From Cytidiella melzeri (Eukaryota; Basidiomycota; Agaricomycetes; Polyporales; Irpicaceae): 64,000 nucleotides of DNA. Below are positions 22,208-32,186 of this stretch, piece by piece. Below the pieces are notes generated by a model. That model saw nothing but the letters and a program-made list of their open reading frames with translations. It did not search any database and was not told the origin of the DNA. The stretch is from contig JABYQR010000019.1 of the NCBI GenBank assembly GCA_022592445.1, forward strand, positions 208,330-272,329, written 5' to 3'. Every line of letters starts with the position of its first letter. The first letter of the stretch is position 1. The position numbers were made by a program, and so were the translations under genes.

Positions 22208-23031
22208 CAACTTCGTTTCTTTTCCTTCTTTTGACGATCAAGTGTGACTTTGTCGGATTGTGGTTTAAATTTGGGAGAAGGATGGTTTCAGGCGGGAATT
22301 TCCATTTCAGTGGGACTTGATATTTGTGCATGTTTGGCAATCGACTTCCCAAGTCTGAGTCACTTCCAAGAACACAGACAAAGTTTCGACCAACCACCAT
22401 ATGCTGGTACTCAAACACCGCTAAATGAGTTAATACCCTTACCGTCAACGAGTTTGTCGTTTTACCTAAGAGAATGGAAAAACACCCACTTACTTTGTAA
22501 GGCAGCCCAACCAAAGGTTCCTCAACTTTCGCGCAGGACGAGTTCACCATTGGACTTCCACTAGTTGCTGGACATCATATGGACTTGACTGCAAGCACCC
22601 TTGTACAGTTCGGCCATTTTGCGGCTTATCGGTGCTCACTCCCACGTACGCAGATGGTCCATATAGTCACCGCCTTCTCTAACCCTTGTTTCCATCTTTC
22701 CAATCTTCCATACTGTATCACCGGTTAGCAGGCGGCTCAGCTAGTATCTCATGAGGAATGGTCACAATACAGTGTGAGGAATGGACATACATACGGAACA
22801 CTGATTGCGCCACCCTGTGAGTGCAAGCCGTACAGCATTGACACACTTTCAAGGTTTACTTGCGACAACGTTGCTGGTGCATGTTCCGAATGAACATCTT
22901 CCGCAACTCAGCTATCGCGGCGACTCGGATGAAGTCGCAGGTTATATAGATCAAGGAGCTCAAGGCAAATGAAGCTTAGACCCGAGGATTTATATCCCTG
23001 CCCTAGCCTTCCCTCGCCAGCCGCAACTAGC
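22208..23031. other. intergenic, no gene seen
   Basis: Frames on both strands at about 22200-22560 overlap each other without codon structure or splice pattern. The rest is probably the promoter of the membrane protein at 23032. An in-frame ATG at 22969 would add 21 residues to that protein but is less likely as the start. Confidence 0.4.
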
Positions 23032-24652
23032 ATGGATCTGTTCCCGCCAGACACGCTCTGCTATGTCCTTGCTCGCAATATGTCCCATGCTATCGACTGC
23101 AGCAACACATCTGTCACACCGGCAATGGTCAACTATCTGAATCTGACATCGAGCATCAATACGTACAAGCAGGCTTATTGTCTTAATCCCCAGGCAGTGA
23201 GTCCCCCCTCATCCTCACGCACGACCTTTACCCTGACATACACATAATCAGGATGATTCCTGTCCTTTTGGATATTGCCCACAGTCGGACATCGCAGGTG
23301 AGGTTTCTTTTGCTTTTTTTCGTTTAATGGTTCGAAAAGCTCACACTGGGATGTAGGGCTTCTCGTGCGCGTGTCAAGTAAGTGTATCGCAAATACCACT
23401 TAGGCGTTATCTCATTACATTTCAGCGTATGTCACTACACTGTGCCTTTGTGAGACCCAAATTTCCATGCTACGCCTGACTTGGCCTCCATTTTGACTTT
23501 GAGTACCTCTATAGCGGTCCTGATTGTTTTCTCAAAAAACGAAGAAGACATCAAACAAGCGTTCTACTCGTCCCTTCTCAACGCCTACAGTCTCCTCCTC
23601 ACGGCTACTATCTCCATCTCTGGCGGAAACCTCAGCAGGTTTCACGCGCTAGTGGTGTACTCCATTGCCGGTTCGCCTCTCTGGATGTTCGTCAGCTTCT
23701 ACGCTGTCTGCTCGGTTGTCAGTGACAAACCGCATCGACTGCAAGTCGTGGTGGGCCGAGATAAGCCTATCCAGCTCGGACTTACCATTGGATGGGCATT
23801 CCTGCAAATGAGCTACTTCATCTTTGTTCTGCTCCCGGGGACGGCCCCTCACTTTGCGCAAGGGTCTTGCGACAAGACGTCGTTCCTCGTCACGTACATG
23901 TACTGGGTGGGCTTGACCGTGTTTATCGCTGGCGCCAAGGTCCATTCATATTGGATGCCGATCGGGTTTGCATCTGGTATTATCACCCTGGTGACGCTGG
24001 TTCCAGTCATGTGGATACGCTGGTCTGAAGCTGTCGCGATTGTCAAGTCAGGGAAGGGGGAGATGTACAAGATGTCCGAGTTCTGGTCAGTTCCACTGTC
24101 GTTTTCTCCCACTTCGTACAAATCATCATTGGATGGACTCGGATACAGGAAACTGACAAGGAGGGATTACCCTTTCATATTCTTTCTGAACGCGGTGATT
24201 GGTCCCACAATTTTTTGGATTGGGACCGTGGAAAGCTCCTTGCAGGAATCCTCTGCCGACAACGTCTTCACACCTTCGTTTGGCCAGGTGCGTCTCTCGT
24301 TTACGCACAATCGTTGTCACAGTTCAACCTGAAATACCCTGCGTAGGTGTTAGCCGTATTCGTCACCATACCGCCACTCGTGGGGGTTGCGAACCTAGGC
24401 CCCGATGGGTGGGAATGGTTCAAAGACCTCTGCTGGATACGTGCCATCGTTGGCGCACCAGAGGAAAAATATTCGTACAAACCAACGCATGGTTTGTATG
24501 AGCATATTGAACCGGAGGAGTACTATCGCCGCCCTCCTCCAACTGCTGCTTACGAACGTCCACCACCGCACCAGTGGCGACCGCCCCCGCCGGTTGATAG
24601 CTACGCTTATGGCCATAGTCAGACGCGACCGGGAAAGTACTACTATTACTAG
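23032..24652 (+). CDS. multipass membrane protein, agaricomycete-specific type
   Basis: Six or more exons. The N terminus reads MDLFPPDTLCYVLARNMSH, followed by DCSNTSVTPAMVNYL. Short exons then add DDSCPFGYCPQSDIAG and a small piece LLVRVSTYVTTLCL. The long exon (to about 24287) carries most of the membrane helices: SVLIVFSK, LLNAYSLLLTATISI, ALVVYSIAGSPLWMFVSFY, LTIGWAFLQMSYFIFVLLP, YMYWVGLTVFIAGA, IITLVTLVPVMWIRW and FIFFLNAVIGPTIFWIG. The last exon adds VLAVFVTIPPLVGVANL and a cytoplasmic Pro/Tyr-rich tail (RRPPPTAAYERPPPHQW) ending GKYYYY. Seven or eight helices plus a Cys-rich, N-glycosylatable ectodomain suggest a receptor-like topology, but no GPCR family motif is evident. Such proteins recur in agaricomycete genomes without assigned function. 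Confidence 0.7.
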
Positions 24653-24985
24653 GTACTTTGCAGGGCATAGCGGCTGCCTGAGAGAAGGCTGCGCAGGAGA
24701 ATGGAAAATCTCAAAGATCGTACGACACGATGTACGCTGTACTACAATTACATCTCGTTCTATCCCTAACTTGTACTGATCGTTAAAAGTCGATGTTTAT
24801 TCGGTGTGAGATAAGTTAGAAATGAGTGTGACAGTGTGTGACAAATTGGTTGGCAATCGTGTCACAGGCTCTTCTGAAGTTCAAACGTGGCCATAAGTAC
24901 TCAGGCGTGCTCCAAGCTAACCCTCGCATCGACTGGCAGCAAATTGGAACGGCATTGTCTTCAAGTTGGAGGAGAACGACTGGAA
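24653..24985. other. short intergenic
   Basis: Separates the multipass protein from TEN1 on the same strand. A frame from 24887 continues in phase into TEN1, so the TEN1 start could be further upstream. Nothing else seen. Confidence 0.4.
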
Positions 24986-25523
24986 ATGTCACTGGATTCG
25001 TTGGACTTTGCGGCGGCTGTGCGCATCTCGTCACTGTCGTCTGGATTCAAGTCTAAGAAAGTCCGTGTCGCAGGACGGTGAGCACTCCAAGCGATTTCAG
25101 GGAAAGTACCTTTGCTTACTCGCAGCCTCTCTTCAGTCTACAAGCACATGATCTTGAGCATTCAATGATAGTTTTAGAAGATAAAGATGCTCCTCTGCTC
25201 GTTGACATCTCCCTATGTCTCAACGGCCGAGCCTCCTACCCGTGGCTCCGTGAGCGTAACACTATCGTCATGGCCGTCGGATATCTCGATGTCGTCGACA
25301 TGATTATAGAAGATGTGAGTTGCCGGGCTCGCTTGCACTACTGCTCGTCGTTGATTTCCCTGTGTGCACCGAACAGAACACTGAACCTGTCCCAACCATG
25401 ATACTCAACGCGCTTGTCATAATCGAACGTCGAGACCTGGATCTCGATGTTTGGAATAGCGCCATCGACGCCTTTGACAAGGCAAAGTCTAAACCGCGGT
25501 CCACATCTGCCAACACTCATTAA
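24986..25523 (+). CDS. TEN1: CST telomere-capping subunit Ten1 (OB fold)
   Basis: Small OB-fold partner of Stn1 in the CST complex, which protects telomere ends and supports C-strand fill-in. Three exons: 24986-25077, 25137-25314 and from about 25377 to 25523, both introns GT-AG and in phase, giving about 138 residues, the usual Ten1 size. The pattern KSKKVRVAGRLQ, then a strand with an acidic turn (SMIVLEDKDAPLLVDISLCL) and WLRERNTIVMAVGYL, matches fungal Ten1. The latter part, PVPTMILNALVIIERRDLD, forms the last strand and helix. The start at 24986 (MSLDSLDFAAAVRI) fits the family; upstream in-frame codons exist. Ten1 is poorly conserved, so the call rests on strand order, size and the RVxGRxxxYD-like block. 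Confidence 0.68.
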
Positions 25524-25932
25524 CGTGGAACCACACTCTGGCGCAGTCACTACTGCGTAGCCGGGTCAGCCAAAGAGATTCCGCAGGGCGCAGTCAGCCC
25601 ACCGCGTCACCCCTGCATCAAGTTATGCCACGCATGGCCGTCTTCTAATTCTCAAGCTGGTCGCAGCCCCGCAGCTGTCAGTGAGCGCTGTCCTTATCCT
25701 GAACTGTGCCTGGGATCCTTGGAGCCGAAACTCGCATCCTCGATCGTGACCGCAATGTCAAATGTTACATATGCACACAAACTCAGGCGTGCAGGGTTAC
25801 ATATAGCGTACAATAAATAATCAACCACAACACCAAAAGGACCGCCGTTTCCCTGCGGCAGCTGTTGAGGGATACGCAAGAGATGAAATTCAGATTCGAG
25901 AAGAAGAAAATCGGAGGAAATCACAACGGCAC
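25524..25932. other. convergent intergenic
   Basis: Between TEN1 (+) and the barrel-like gene (-). Nothing coding was recognised; probably two 3' UTRs. Confidence 0.5.
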
Positions 25933-26737
25933 TCACAGGCGTGTCCCGTACATCTTCAGCAGCTGCACTTGCGACTGCCGGAGAGTCATGTGCCGGATCT
26001 GCCTCTCTGTCACGACTTCGAGCTCGTCTAGGACTGCGCGGCCGGCTGGAGAGTTGCGTACGGCGGTCGTGAACGCCTGGATGCCCTGTCAGCAAACCAT
26101 TTTGACCAGTGATAAGCGCAGGGACAACTTGCCTCCATAGTTGTCCACCCAATCATCACAATGAAGTGTATCTCGGGATCGAGGTTGATCACCCGCCCCC
26201 ATCCGGCTTTGTAGAGCCCCTCCTCGAATGGAATCTTGTTCACGATACCCATTAGCTTGGTCAAGAGCTGTTCGACTACTGGTCTAGATGCGCCTTTGCG
26301 CACTCTCCACGTGACAATCTCGGTGAGAGGTGCGCCGAGCGCTGTATAGGGTTCACATTGAAGGTGAACGTGGATTTGGTAAACTAGTTTTCCAGGAATG
26401 AGCGGATCCTTGCGTGCATTGGTGTCCTGGGTGATGTTTGCCCCGGAGCGGTGGAGAAGTTTCGGAGTGTCTTGTACTATGTTCAGATAGGGTGAGTAAG
26501 GTTCTTTACGATTATGGCAGGAGTTCTTGCTTACCTCGAATGAGATACAGGTTTCGCGAGTCTTGGCACTCAAGTCCGTAGCGCAGACTACAGGGGATAC
26601 ATCAGTGATATCTACACATCGACATGATACGCAACATACCTGCTGTCGTTCCAGCTTGCGAGAGACGTCGGCAGAACTCCAGAGTCGGACTCGTCTAGGA
26701 CAAACTTGCTGATCTCGAGACAAGTGACAGTTTCCAT
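25933..26737 (-). CDS. putative dimeric alpha/beta-barrel (ABM-like) protein
   Basis: Four exons read from METVTCLEISKFVLDESD at 26737 to MYGTRL at 25933, about 230 residues. The first two GT-AG introns keep frame (SWNDS-LRYGLECQDSR-NLYLIRVQDTPKLL). The third intron, 26077-26132, has a GC donor (GAG|GCAAGT) and joins WTTME to AFTTAVRNSPAGRAV. Repeated beta-alpha-beta units (KLVYQIHVHLQCEP, LTEIVTWRVRKGAS, EIHFIVMIGWTTMEAF) resemble antibiotic-monooxygenase or stress-response A/B-barrel proteins, often dimeric. No catalytic motif is recognisable, so the substrate is unknown. A TATAAG at 26814-26819 lies about 75 nt upstream of the start. A longer in-frame start at 26800 exists but would leave almost no leader after that TATA box. 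Confidence 0.6.
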
Positions 26738-26813
26738 GATGATCTCAAAGTGGGTGGACGGGTGGGTGACGAAGCCTTGGTTAGTCTCAACTTCTTCCAC
26801 TGCAGCTGCTGTA

Positions 26814-26819
26814 CTTATA
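26814..26819 (-). promoter_or_regulatory. TATA box of the ABM-like gene
   Basis: TATAAG on the minus strand, about 75 nt before the ATG at 26737. Confidence 0.45.
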
Positions 26820-27791
26820 CCAGCAGTATTGTATGTCGGCCAGTGAACTATAGCTCCCCTAATGGCCTAGTTTGTTTTCGAGCGACTAGTTAGCCGTTCG
26901 CCGGTCGTGATCGATGCGTGTAGCAGGCCACGCCGGTCATTATTGGTGTGGCCACGGCTATATATGAAGGTTCAGGTGAGTATTGGAGTTGTATTGCCAT
27001 AGGCGCCGCAGCCGCTCTCTGCAGCGGGCTGTCAAAGAGGTGGACGCGCAGGCCCAGATGTCCTTGAACGATGGTTTAACAAACGGGCTTGCTGGGTATA
27101 CGCGAGCCTTCACAATAGCTGAAACAGACGCGGAAGATAGATATGCGAGCGTTCACCTCACAAAAGATTGCCCTCGAGCTCCTGGATTTTGCAGCGGACG
27201 ACCTGATTACTCAAACAATCATGGCAGCACGAGTACGACGGCATTACACAAATAGCCAGCAGGACCGGCACGTTCAGTCCTTCTCTGCAAGAAGATGACG
27301 TATGGAACTTGCACTAATGCCTTCATGTCGTGCAAACAGACCTTCATACACAGACGGGCAATTGTTGTTTGTTCAGCTTCAGTGCAGGCGTGTGATCAGT
27401 GAGAACAAAAAGGAAAGACGGAGGTTAGCCTCCCCTGGCTGGTGTCCAAACAATACTTATGTGGAGGTGTTGGCGGGCAAGAAAGGCTCCGAGGTCCGAT
27501 CAACGTACCTGTGTCAATGGTGTGTAGGTTGGGACTACTTACAGCCTATGACTACACGGGCAATCTGAGAGGAGTCTAGCAGAGGGCCTCACAACTCCTT
27601 CTGCTTCGTTATGTGTACGGAAATTTGCCCGTGCGACATGTCTATGTACAGCCAATCGATCACTTTCATAAAGTGCAGATCTACGACATGGAGGTTACTA
27701 AAGCTTGATATCGTTATGTGAGAGAAATCGTATCTGTAAATGATACACAAAAGATAATGATTTTGACACACATGATGCACGCGCCCTCAAG
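26820..27791. other. intergenic with a lone TATA-like site
   Basis: A TATATAT near 26958 is followed by a plus-strand frame (26983-27255) without recognisable similarity. A second frame at 27302-27568 likewise lacks features. No gene is called; the 3' part is probably the WDR83 3' flank. Confidence 0.35.
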
Positions 27792-28968
27792 CTACGATGC
27801 TGTTGGATGCCGCCAAACCTTTACTGTCCCATCTGCGCTGGCTGTAATCATCTCGCCTTCCTCGATAGGGTGTTGTTCCGTCCATAGGATGACACTGCTG
27901 TGAACTTTAGGCGGCGGATTTGGTGGTAGGAGTGTTGCCTGATGCCAGCCACATGAGCAAACTCAAGATAGAAGCTGCAACGATGAACGTACATCGAGGA
28001 GGTCCCAAGCCCAGACCTGGCCGCTTTCGTCCCCACATACAACAGTTGCCTCGTTATGGCCGAAGCATGCTCGAGAGCGGTAACTCTGGAGGGAATGTCC
28101 GGTAAAGTCGTTCAAGAGCTTGCCTGACGAAGCGTCCATGAGTCGTACGTGCGAGTCGAGGGTTGTTGTGAGATAACTCTGTCTATCTTGGGTCGGTATG
28201 ACGGCAGTGACGGGGTCTACGCAAATACTTTCAATGTGATGTAGACCCAGATATTCACGAGGTACGTACGGCCTATGTAATCCGCTCGAAGCTCGCCCAT
28301 GCGAAGATCGTACGTTCTCACCCATCCGTCAACGGACCCCGACATAATCATCCCATTCCCAACGTATAAAGCTTGGACAGCATCCCGTGCCTCGTCGAGA
28401 ACCTGGATAGGGGCGCGGTTTTGTGACCTGCATAGCTTGCATAAGCAAATCATCCGTAGCCAGTAAGCTGCAGACGTACTTGAGGTCCCACAACCTTACA
28501 GAGGCATCATACGAGCCACTCGCAAGCACACTCGCGTCGTCATTGAACTCGACTGTGTTGATCTTTCCCATATGTCCCGCTATCCTTCGAATGGTTGCAC
28601 CAGTCGAGACGTCCCATAGAAACACAGACCGGTCGCCTCCTGAGGAAGCAAACTTGCTGTTGTCATTAGACCTAAATTCATCGAAGGAGCCTATAGTCAA
28701 GTTTCACGACAGTTCATGCGCAGGGTTAGAGACATGGATGGCGGACGTACACAGTTATAGATAGCACTTCGTAGCCGTGTGCCGCGTACACCTTGATCTC
28801 TGCTCCTGAGCTCGGGTTCCATAAACGCACTGTGCGGTCTTGTCCGCCTGTGAGCACGTATTTTGCTGAGCCTTTGGCATACCGCGCGACGTGAACGGCG
28901 CCCTTGTGGTTTGAGAGCGTGGCGTGGAGGTTTCGGGGGAGGGTTGAGGGTCCGCGAGATGGACTCAT
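27792..28968 (-). CDS. WD40 protein WDR83 / MORG1 homologue
   Basis: Seven-bladed WD40 propeller of the WDR83 (MAPK organizer 1) group; the human protein scaffolds ERK signalling and also joins the spliceosome. The start MSPSRGPSTLPRNLH at 28968 is followed by blade 1 (NHKGAVHVARYAKGSAKYVL, then TGGQDRTVRLWNPSSG). Further blades read SNDNSKFASSGGDRSVFLWD, INTVEFNDDASVLASGSYD, GSVDGWVRTYDLRMG, TTLDSHVRLMDASSGKLL and CGDESGQVWAWDLLD. The last exon ends IEEGEMITASADGTVKVWRHPTAS. Introns joining LSITV-SNDNS and WDLK-SQNRAPIQ are clean; the one near 28240-28290 is short and less certain. The gene diverges from LSM2 across only about 170 nt. Confidence 0.82.
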
Positions 28969-29140
28969 GTCGAATCGGTTGATTGCAATACGAGATACGT
29001 TCAGTGCATGCGTGTTTTGCCAGAGCTTCAAGACCTGTGCATGACGGTATGAGGCAAGGAGAGATGAGAGCTGCAGGCGCTAGTGGGTGGTTGATGATCT
29101 GCATAGAGTTTGGGTTTCTCACTGACCCTCACGACCTGCC
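28969..29140. promoter_or_regulatory. bidirectional promoter WDR83 / LSM2
   Basis: 172 nt separate two divergent start codons, so the two mRNAs must share promoter space. Both products have spliceosome connections in other organisms. No TATA box is evident. Confidence 0.5.
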
Positions 29141-29614
29141 ATGGTGAGCACTCAATTTCAACGGCCATAATGCGTACTCAATATTGCTCAGCTCATCTTC
29201 TCCGTCTTCAAAACGCTCACAGACCAGCAGGTCACTGTCGAGCTCAAGAACGACCTTTCGATTACAGGCACGTTGAAGTCGGTCGATCAGTGAGTATTTA
29301 CCATAGCCTGTTTATCTTGGCTTTTAACTCGGGTGCTAAGCAGGACGTGTCTATGTTCATTAGATTCTTGAATATCCGTCTGGACGGCATAAAGGTCCTG
29401 GATGAGGCAAGGCACCCACACATGATGGCAGTGAAGAACTGCTTCATCAGAGGGTCTGTCGTGCGATATGTGCAACTCCCGACTTCTGGTGTTGACACCC
29501 AGCTTTTGGAGGATGCAACGAGACGCGGTGAGTGTACCCTTCGTTTCTACTCGCAACGGCCGATATACTGAACCCCTACTGTCTGTAGAACACGTCAGCC
29601 AAGCCAAACGGTAA
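29141..29614 (+). CDS. LSM2: U6 snRNA-associated Sm-like protein LSm2
   Basis: Component of the LSm2-8 (U6 snRNP) and LSm1-7 (mRNA decay) rings. Exons are 29141-29143, 29192-29289, 29364 to about 29526, and the last from about 29589 to 29614. The first exon is the ATG alone, followed directly by a GTGAGC...CTCAG intron of 48 nt. The second exon starts LIFSVFKTLTDQQVTVELKN, exactly the LSm2 N terminus, and contains Sm1 (NDLSITGTLKSVDQ). The Sm1 block closes with FLNIRLDGIKV. Sm2 follows as NCFIRGSVVRYVQLP. The protein ends ATRREHVSQAKR, about 95 residues, usual for the family. No alternative ATG restores the conserved N terminus, so the one-codon exon is the most economical model. Confidence 0.92.
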
Positions 29615-29821
29615 ACGTGCTAATCCTGCAAAGGCCAGAAGCCTGTTTTGCTAGAGAGCAAAAAGCAAGCGGCGTGGGCGTGTCTGACGTCGACGCCATT
29701 AGTGTCACGTCTTGTTCTGTACGTTGATAGTAGCATCTGCATCGATATACAAGACTATCGCACAACATATATACAGTGCTCAGTAGGCAGGAAGACAACA
29801 ACACGTAGAAATGAGCCAACT
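29615..29821. other. convergent intergenic
   Basis: Short gap between LSM2 (+) and the F-box gene (-). No feature seen. Confidence 0.5.
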
Positions 29822-31581
29822 CTAAACGTCAAACCGTCTAACTTCCACTCCGTTTAACCCGGCACTAACAATCGTCCGCTCGTCGAACATAACGGCGCCC
29901 TTTGTAGCGATGACGGCGCCCGACGACAACTCTAAGTCAGCAGAAGAACTGCCCTGGTCTACTTCTGTGCCCGTACCGCCTTCGAGGTCCCAAACCCAAA
30001 TACTGCCGTTTACGCCTAAGCTGACGCAACGGCCGTCTGCCAGAGACAACGCTGAGCAAGGGCCCACCTGTCCGTGTAGCATTCGGACGAACGTAAGCTT
30101 AGGCGAAGACGACGACGAAGCCGGGAAGGAAAGCCTGTAAAGCTGCAGCGAGCTAGGTGAATGTATGCTCGACAAGGTGTGTGCCATTGTAGTGCTCGTG
30201 CTGCCCTCTCGTTCAGGATGCGATGCAGGAGACGCCTCTGCCGGTGCCACCACTATCCATTTCCCGTCCGTCTGTGTATCTGCCACGCGAGCGAGTTTCC
30301 GGCTCCATTGTTCCCGCATAATGCGAAAGTTCTGTACGTCGAGCCATCCCATTGGTATGTCAAAAGCTCGGATACTCCTGCTGGAAACCACGGACTGGGA
30401 TGAGAGCTTGGATGATATCATGAGCTCTGTGGCACCTACGCTCCAGTGTGCAGGAAACACCGGAACAGAATAGGTTAGAACAAGTCTGTAGGTTTCCGGT
30501 GTCACCGGTGTGAGGACCATTGAGCTGGGAGGGTACGACGCGTACGAATACAACGTCTGGGTGTGGACGATGCTTCCGGACGAGAGGTCATAGAACGACA
30601 GGTCAAAGGAGTGCGTGAGGGCGATGACAAGATTATCGTGGAATACAGCGCGGAAAACGTCGGTGAGGCGCAGTACGGGGAACAGGGGTAGATGTGAGAG
30701 CTGTCGTGTGGACTGCGCCGGAGTGTGATGGTCGATTGAGAACACGATGAACTCTGTGGTGGAAAGAAACGCTGCCAGGCGGACCTTTCGTGAGCTGGTC
30801 GGCGGCGACTGGTCCAGCACAATGCAATTGATAACCGTGTCATTATCTGACGAGCGTGTCCTGCAGGACAGATTGTACGTTGAACGATCCGGCGAGATGA
30901 GCAATAGCGAAGGATGTCCTTGGTTCGTTGAGGATGTAATCACAAGTGACCCAGCGAGGAGAACACAGGTATGAGACCGAGAGCAGATATTACTCTCCTC
31001 AGACGGCTCTGCAGACGATGGCACAACTGTGCTCTCGTGAGGTTCCCATTGCTCTACGGCGCACCGTCCTAATCATGCCATCTTCAATGAAAGTGCGCAT
31101 GAATGCATTGAGAGTACTACCCACCGGTTCGCCAATTAGAACTGATTCTAAACATCCATTTCCAGTCCCTAATACTCTCGTCGGCCTCGACATGGGCTCT
31201 ACCCGGTAGAGGTTTCATCTCCCTACCGTCCTGCCTTCTAACGAAGCCCCTCCCGCCTCGAAGCCTTGCTCTGCCATATTCATCCAGATATAGCTTCTTC
31301 CACAGCTATCCAGCCGTGCAGTGTTCAGCCCCCGTCGACGTGCGCGTAGTGATAAGAAGATGGCTATGTACCTGGTTATCGAGCGTAAGCCGTGACCAGT
31401 TCTGACTGGTGGCCTGCACTCCACACAGGTCCTTGTAGGACAGATACGAGAATATGACTAGGACTATCTCGTCCCATAATTGATCGAACGAAGCTTTTGG
31501 ATGGATTGTCGAGGTAGAATGGGTATTATGCAGCCGCTTAGGAGGTGGCTGGAGGCTGGGAGAGAGAGGCCGTTTCGACAT
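29822..31581 (-). CDS. F-box protein with C-terminal beta-propeller
   Basis: Substrate-receptor type F-box protein, probably for an SCF ubiquitin ligase. The start MSKRPLSPSLQPPPKRLHN is at 31581 (31653 is an in-frame alternative). The F box reads LWDEIVLVIFSYLSYKDLCG and continues VQATSQNWSRLTLDNQ. A clean intron leads to LWKKLYLDEYGRARLRGG and RDWKWMFRISSNWRTG. A second intron leads to RCAVEQWEPHES and the long terminal exon (about 31080-29822). That exon has propeller-like repeats, for example HGQVGPCSALSLADGRCVSL, GVNGSIWVWDLEGG and TIVSAGLNGVEVRRFDV at the end. The WD-like units are degenerate. Total about 500 residues. The substrate is unknown. Confidence 0.75.
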
Positions 31582-32186
31582 ATCAGCACAGAATTTCCTG
31601 AGATCGAAGACCGGCTTTAACTGCGCTCTGAATAACGGTGTCAGAGCCCACAAGCTTCGTGCAAGTTGAACGACATCCGTACTAGATTACGACGAGCGTG
31701 TCAGCCTGAGTGTCTGGCGCCTAGCTGCATTTGATGCGCTTGATGCGCTTTGTAACTAGATCCAGTCTCGGACATTGTTAGAAATTCGTTATAGACAACC
31801 ACCTCCTAGCTTCCTCAATCACTGTCAACTCTCAGTCGCCCATAACTCAACAAATACTGTAGAACAGTGTGAGTCCGCCTGCAGCGGTGCGAGGACAATG
31901 TCTTGCAGCTTTTGGTATGCTCGCTGCGGAGAGTGGTGACGGTATTCCTTGACCTCAAAAACGTGCCACCCAAGGAAGTATGAAAGCTGCCTTTAGAGCT
32001 GCACTACCTCAGGTCAAAGCGGCTACCAAGCGGCAACTAGCGCGCACACTGCGCATCTGTGTCCTTTTGTCGCGAGGCCGCCCAGCTTAAAGTCCGTCGA
32101 CACTTTGTCTGCCAGTCTCGTCCTGCACTCTCGTGTTCCATCCTCGTCTTGCGTCGTCTGCCCTATACTCCATCATCTTCAATATC
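31582..32186. promoter_or_regulatory. divergent intergenic region
   Basis: Separates the F-box gene (-) from the first cystathionine gamma-synthase gene (+). It contains a short direct repeat GCGCTTGATGCGCTT near 31736-31752. No coding frame was recognised. Confidence 0.4.
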
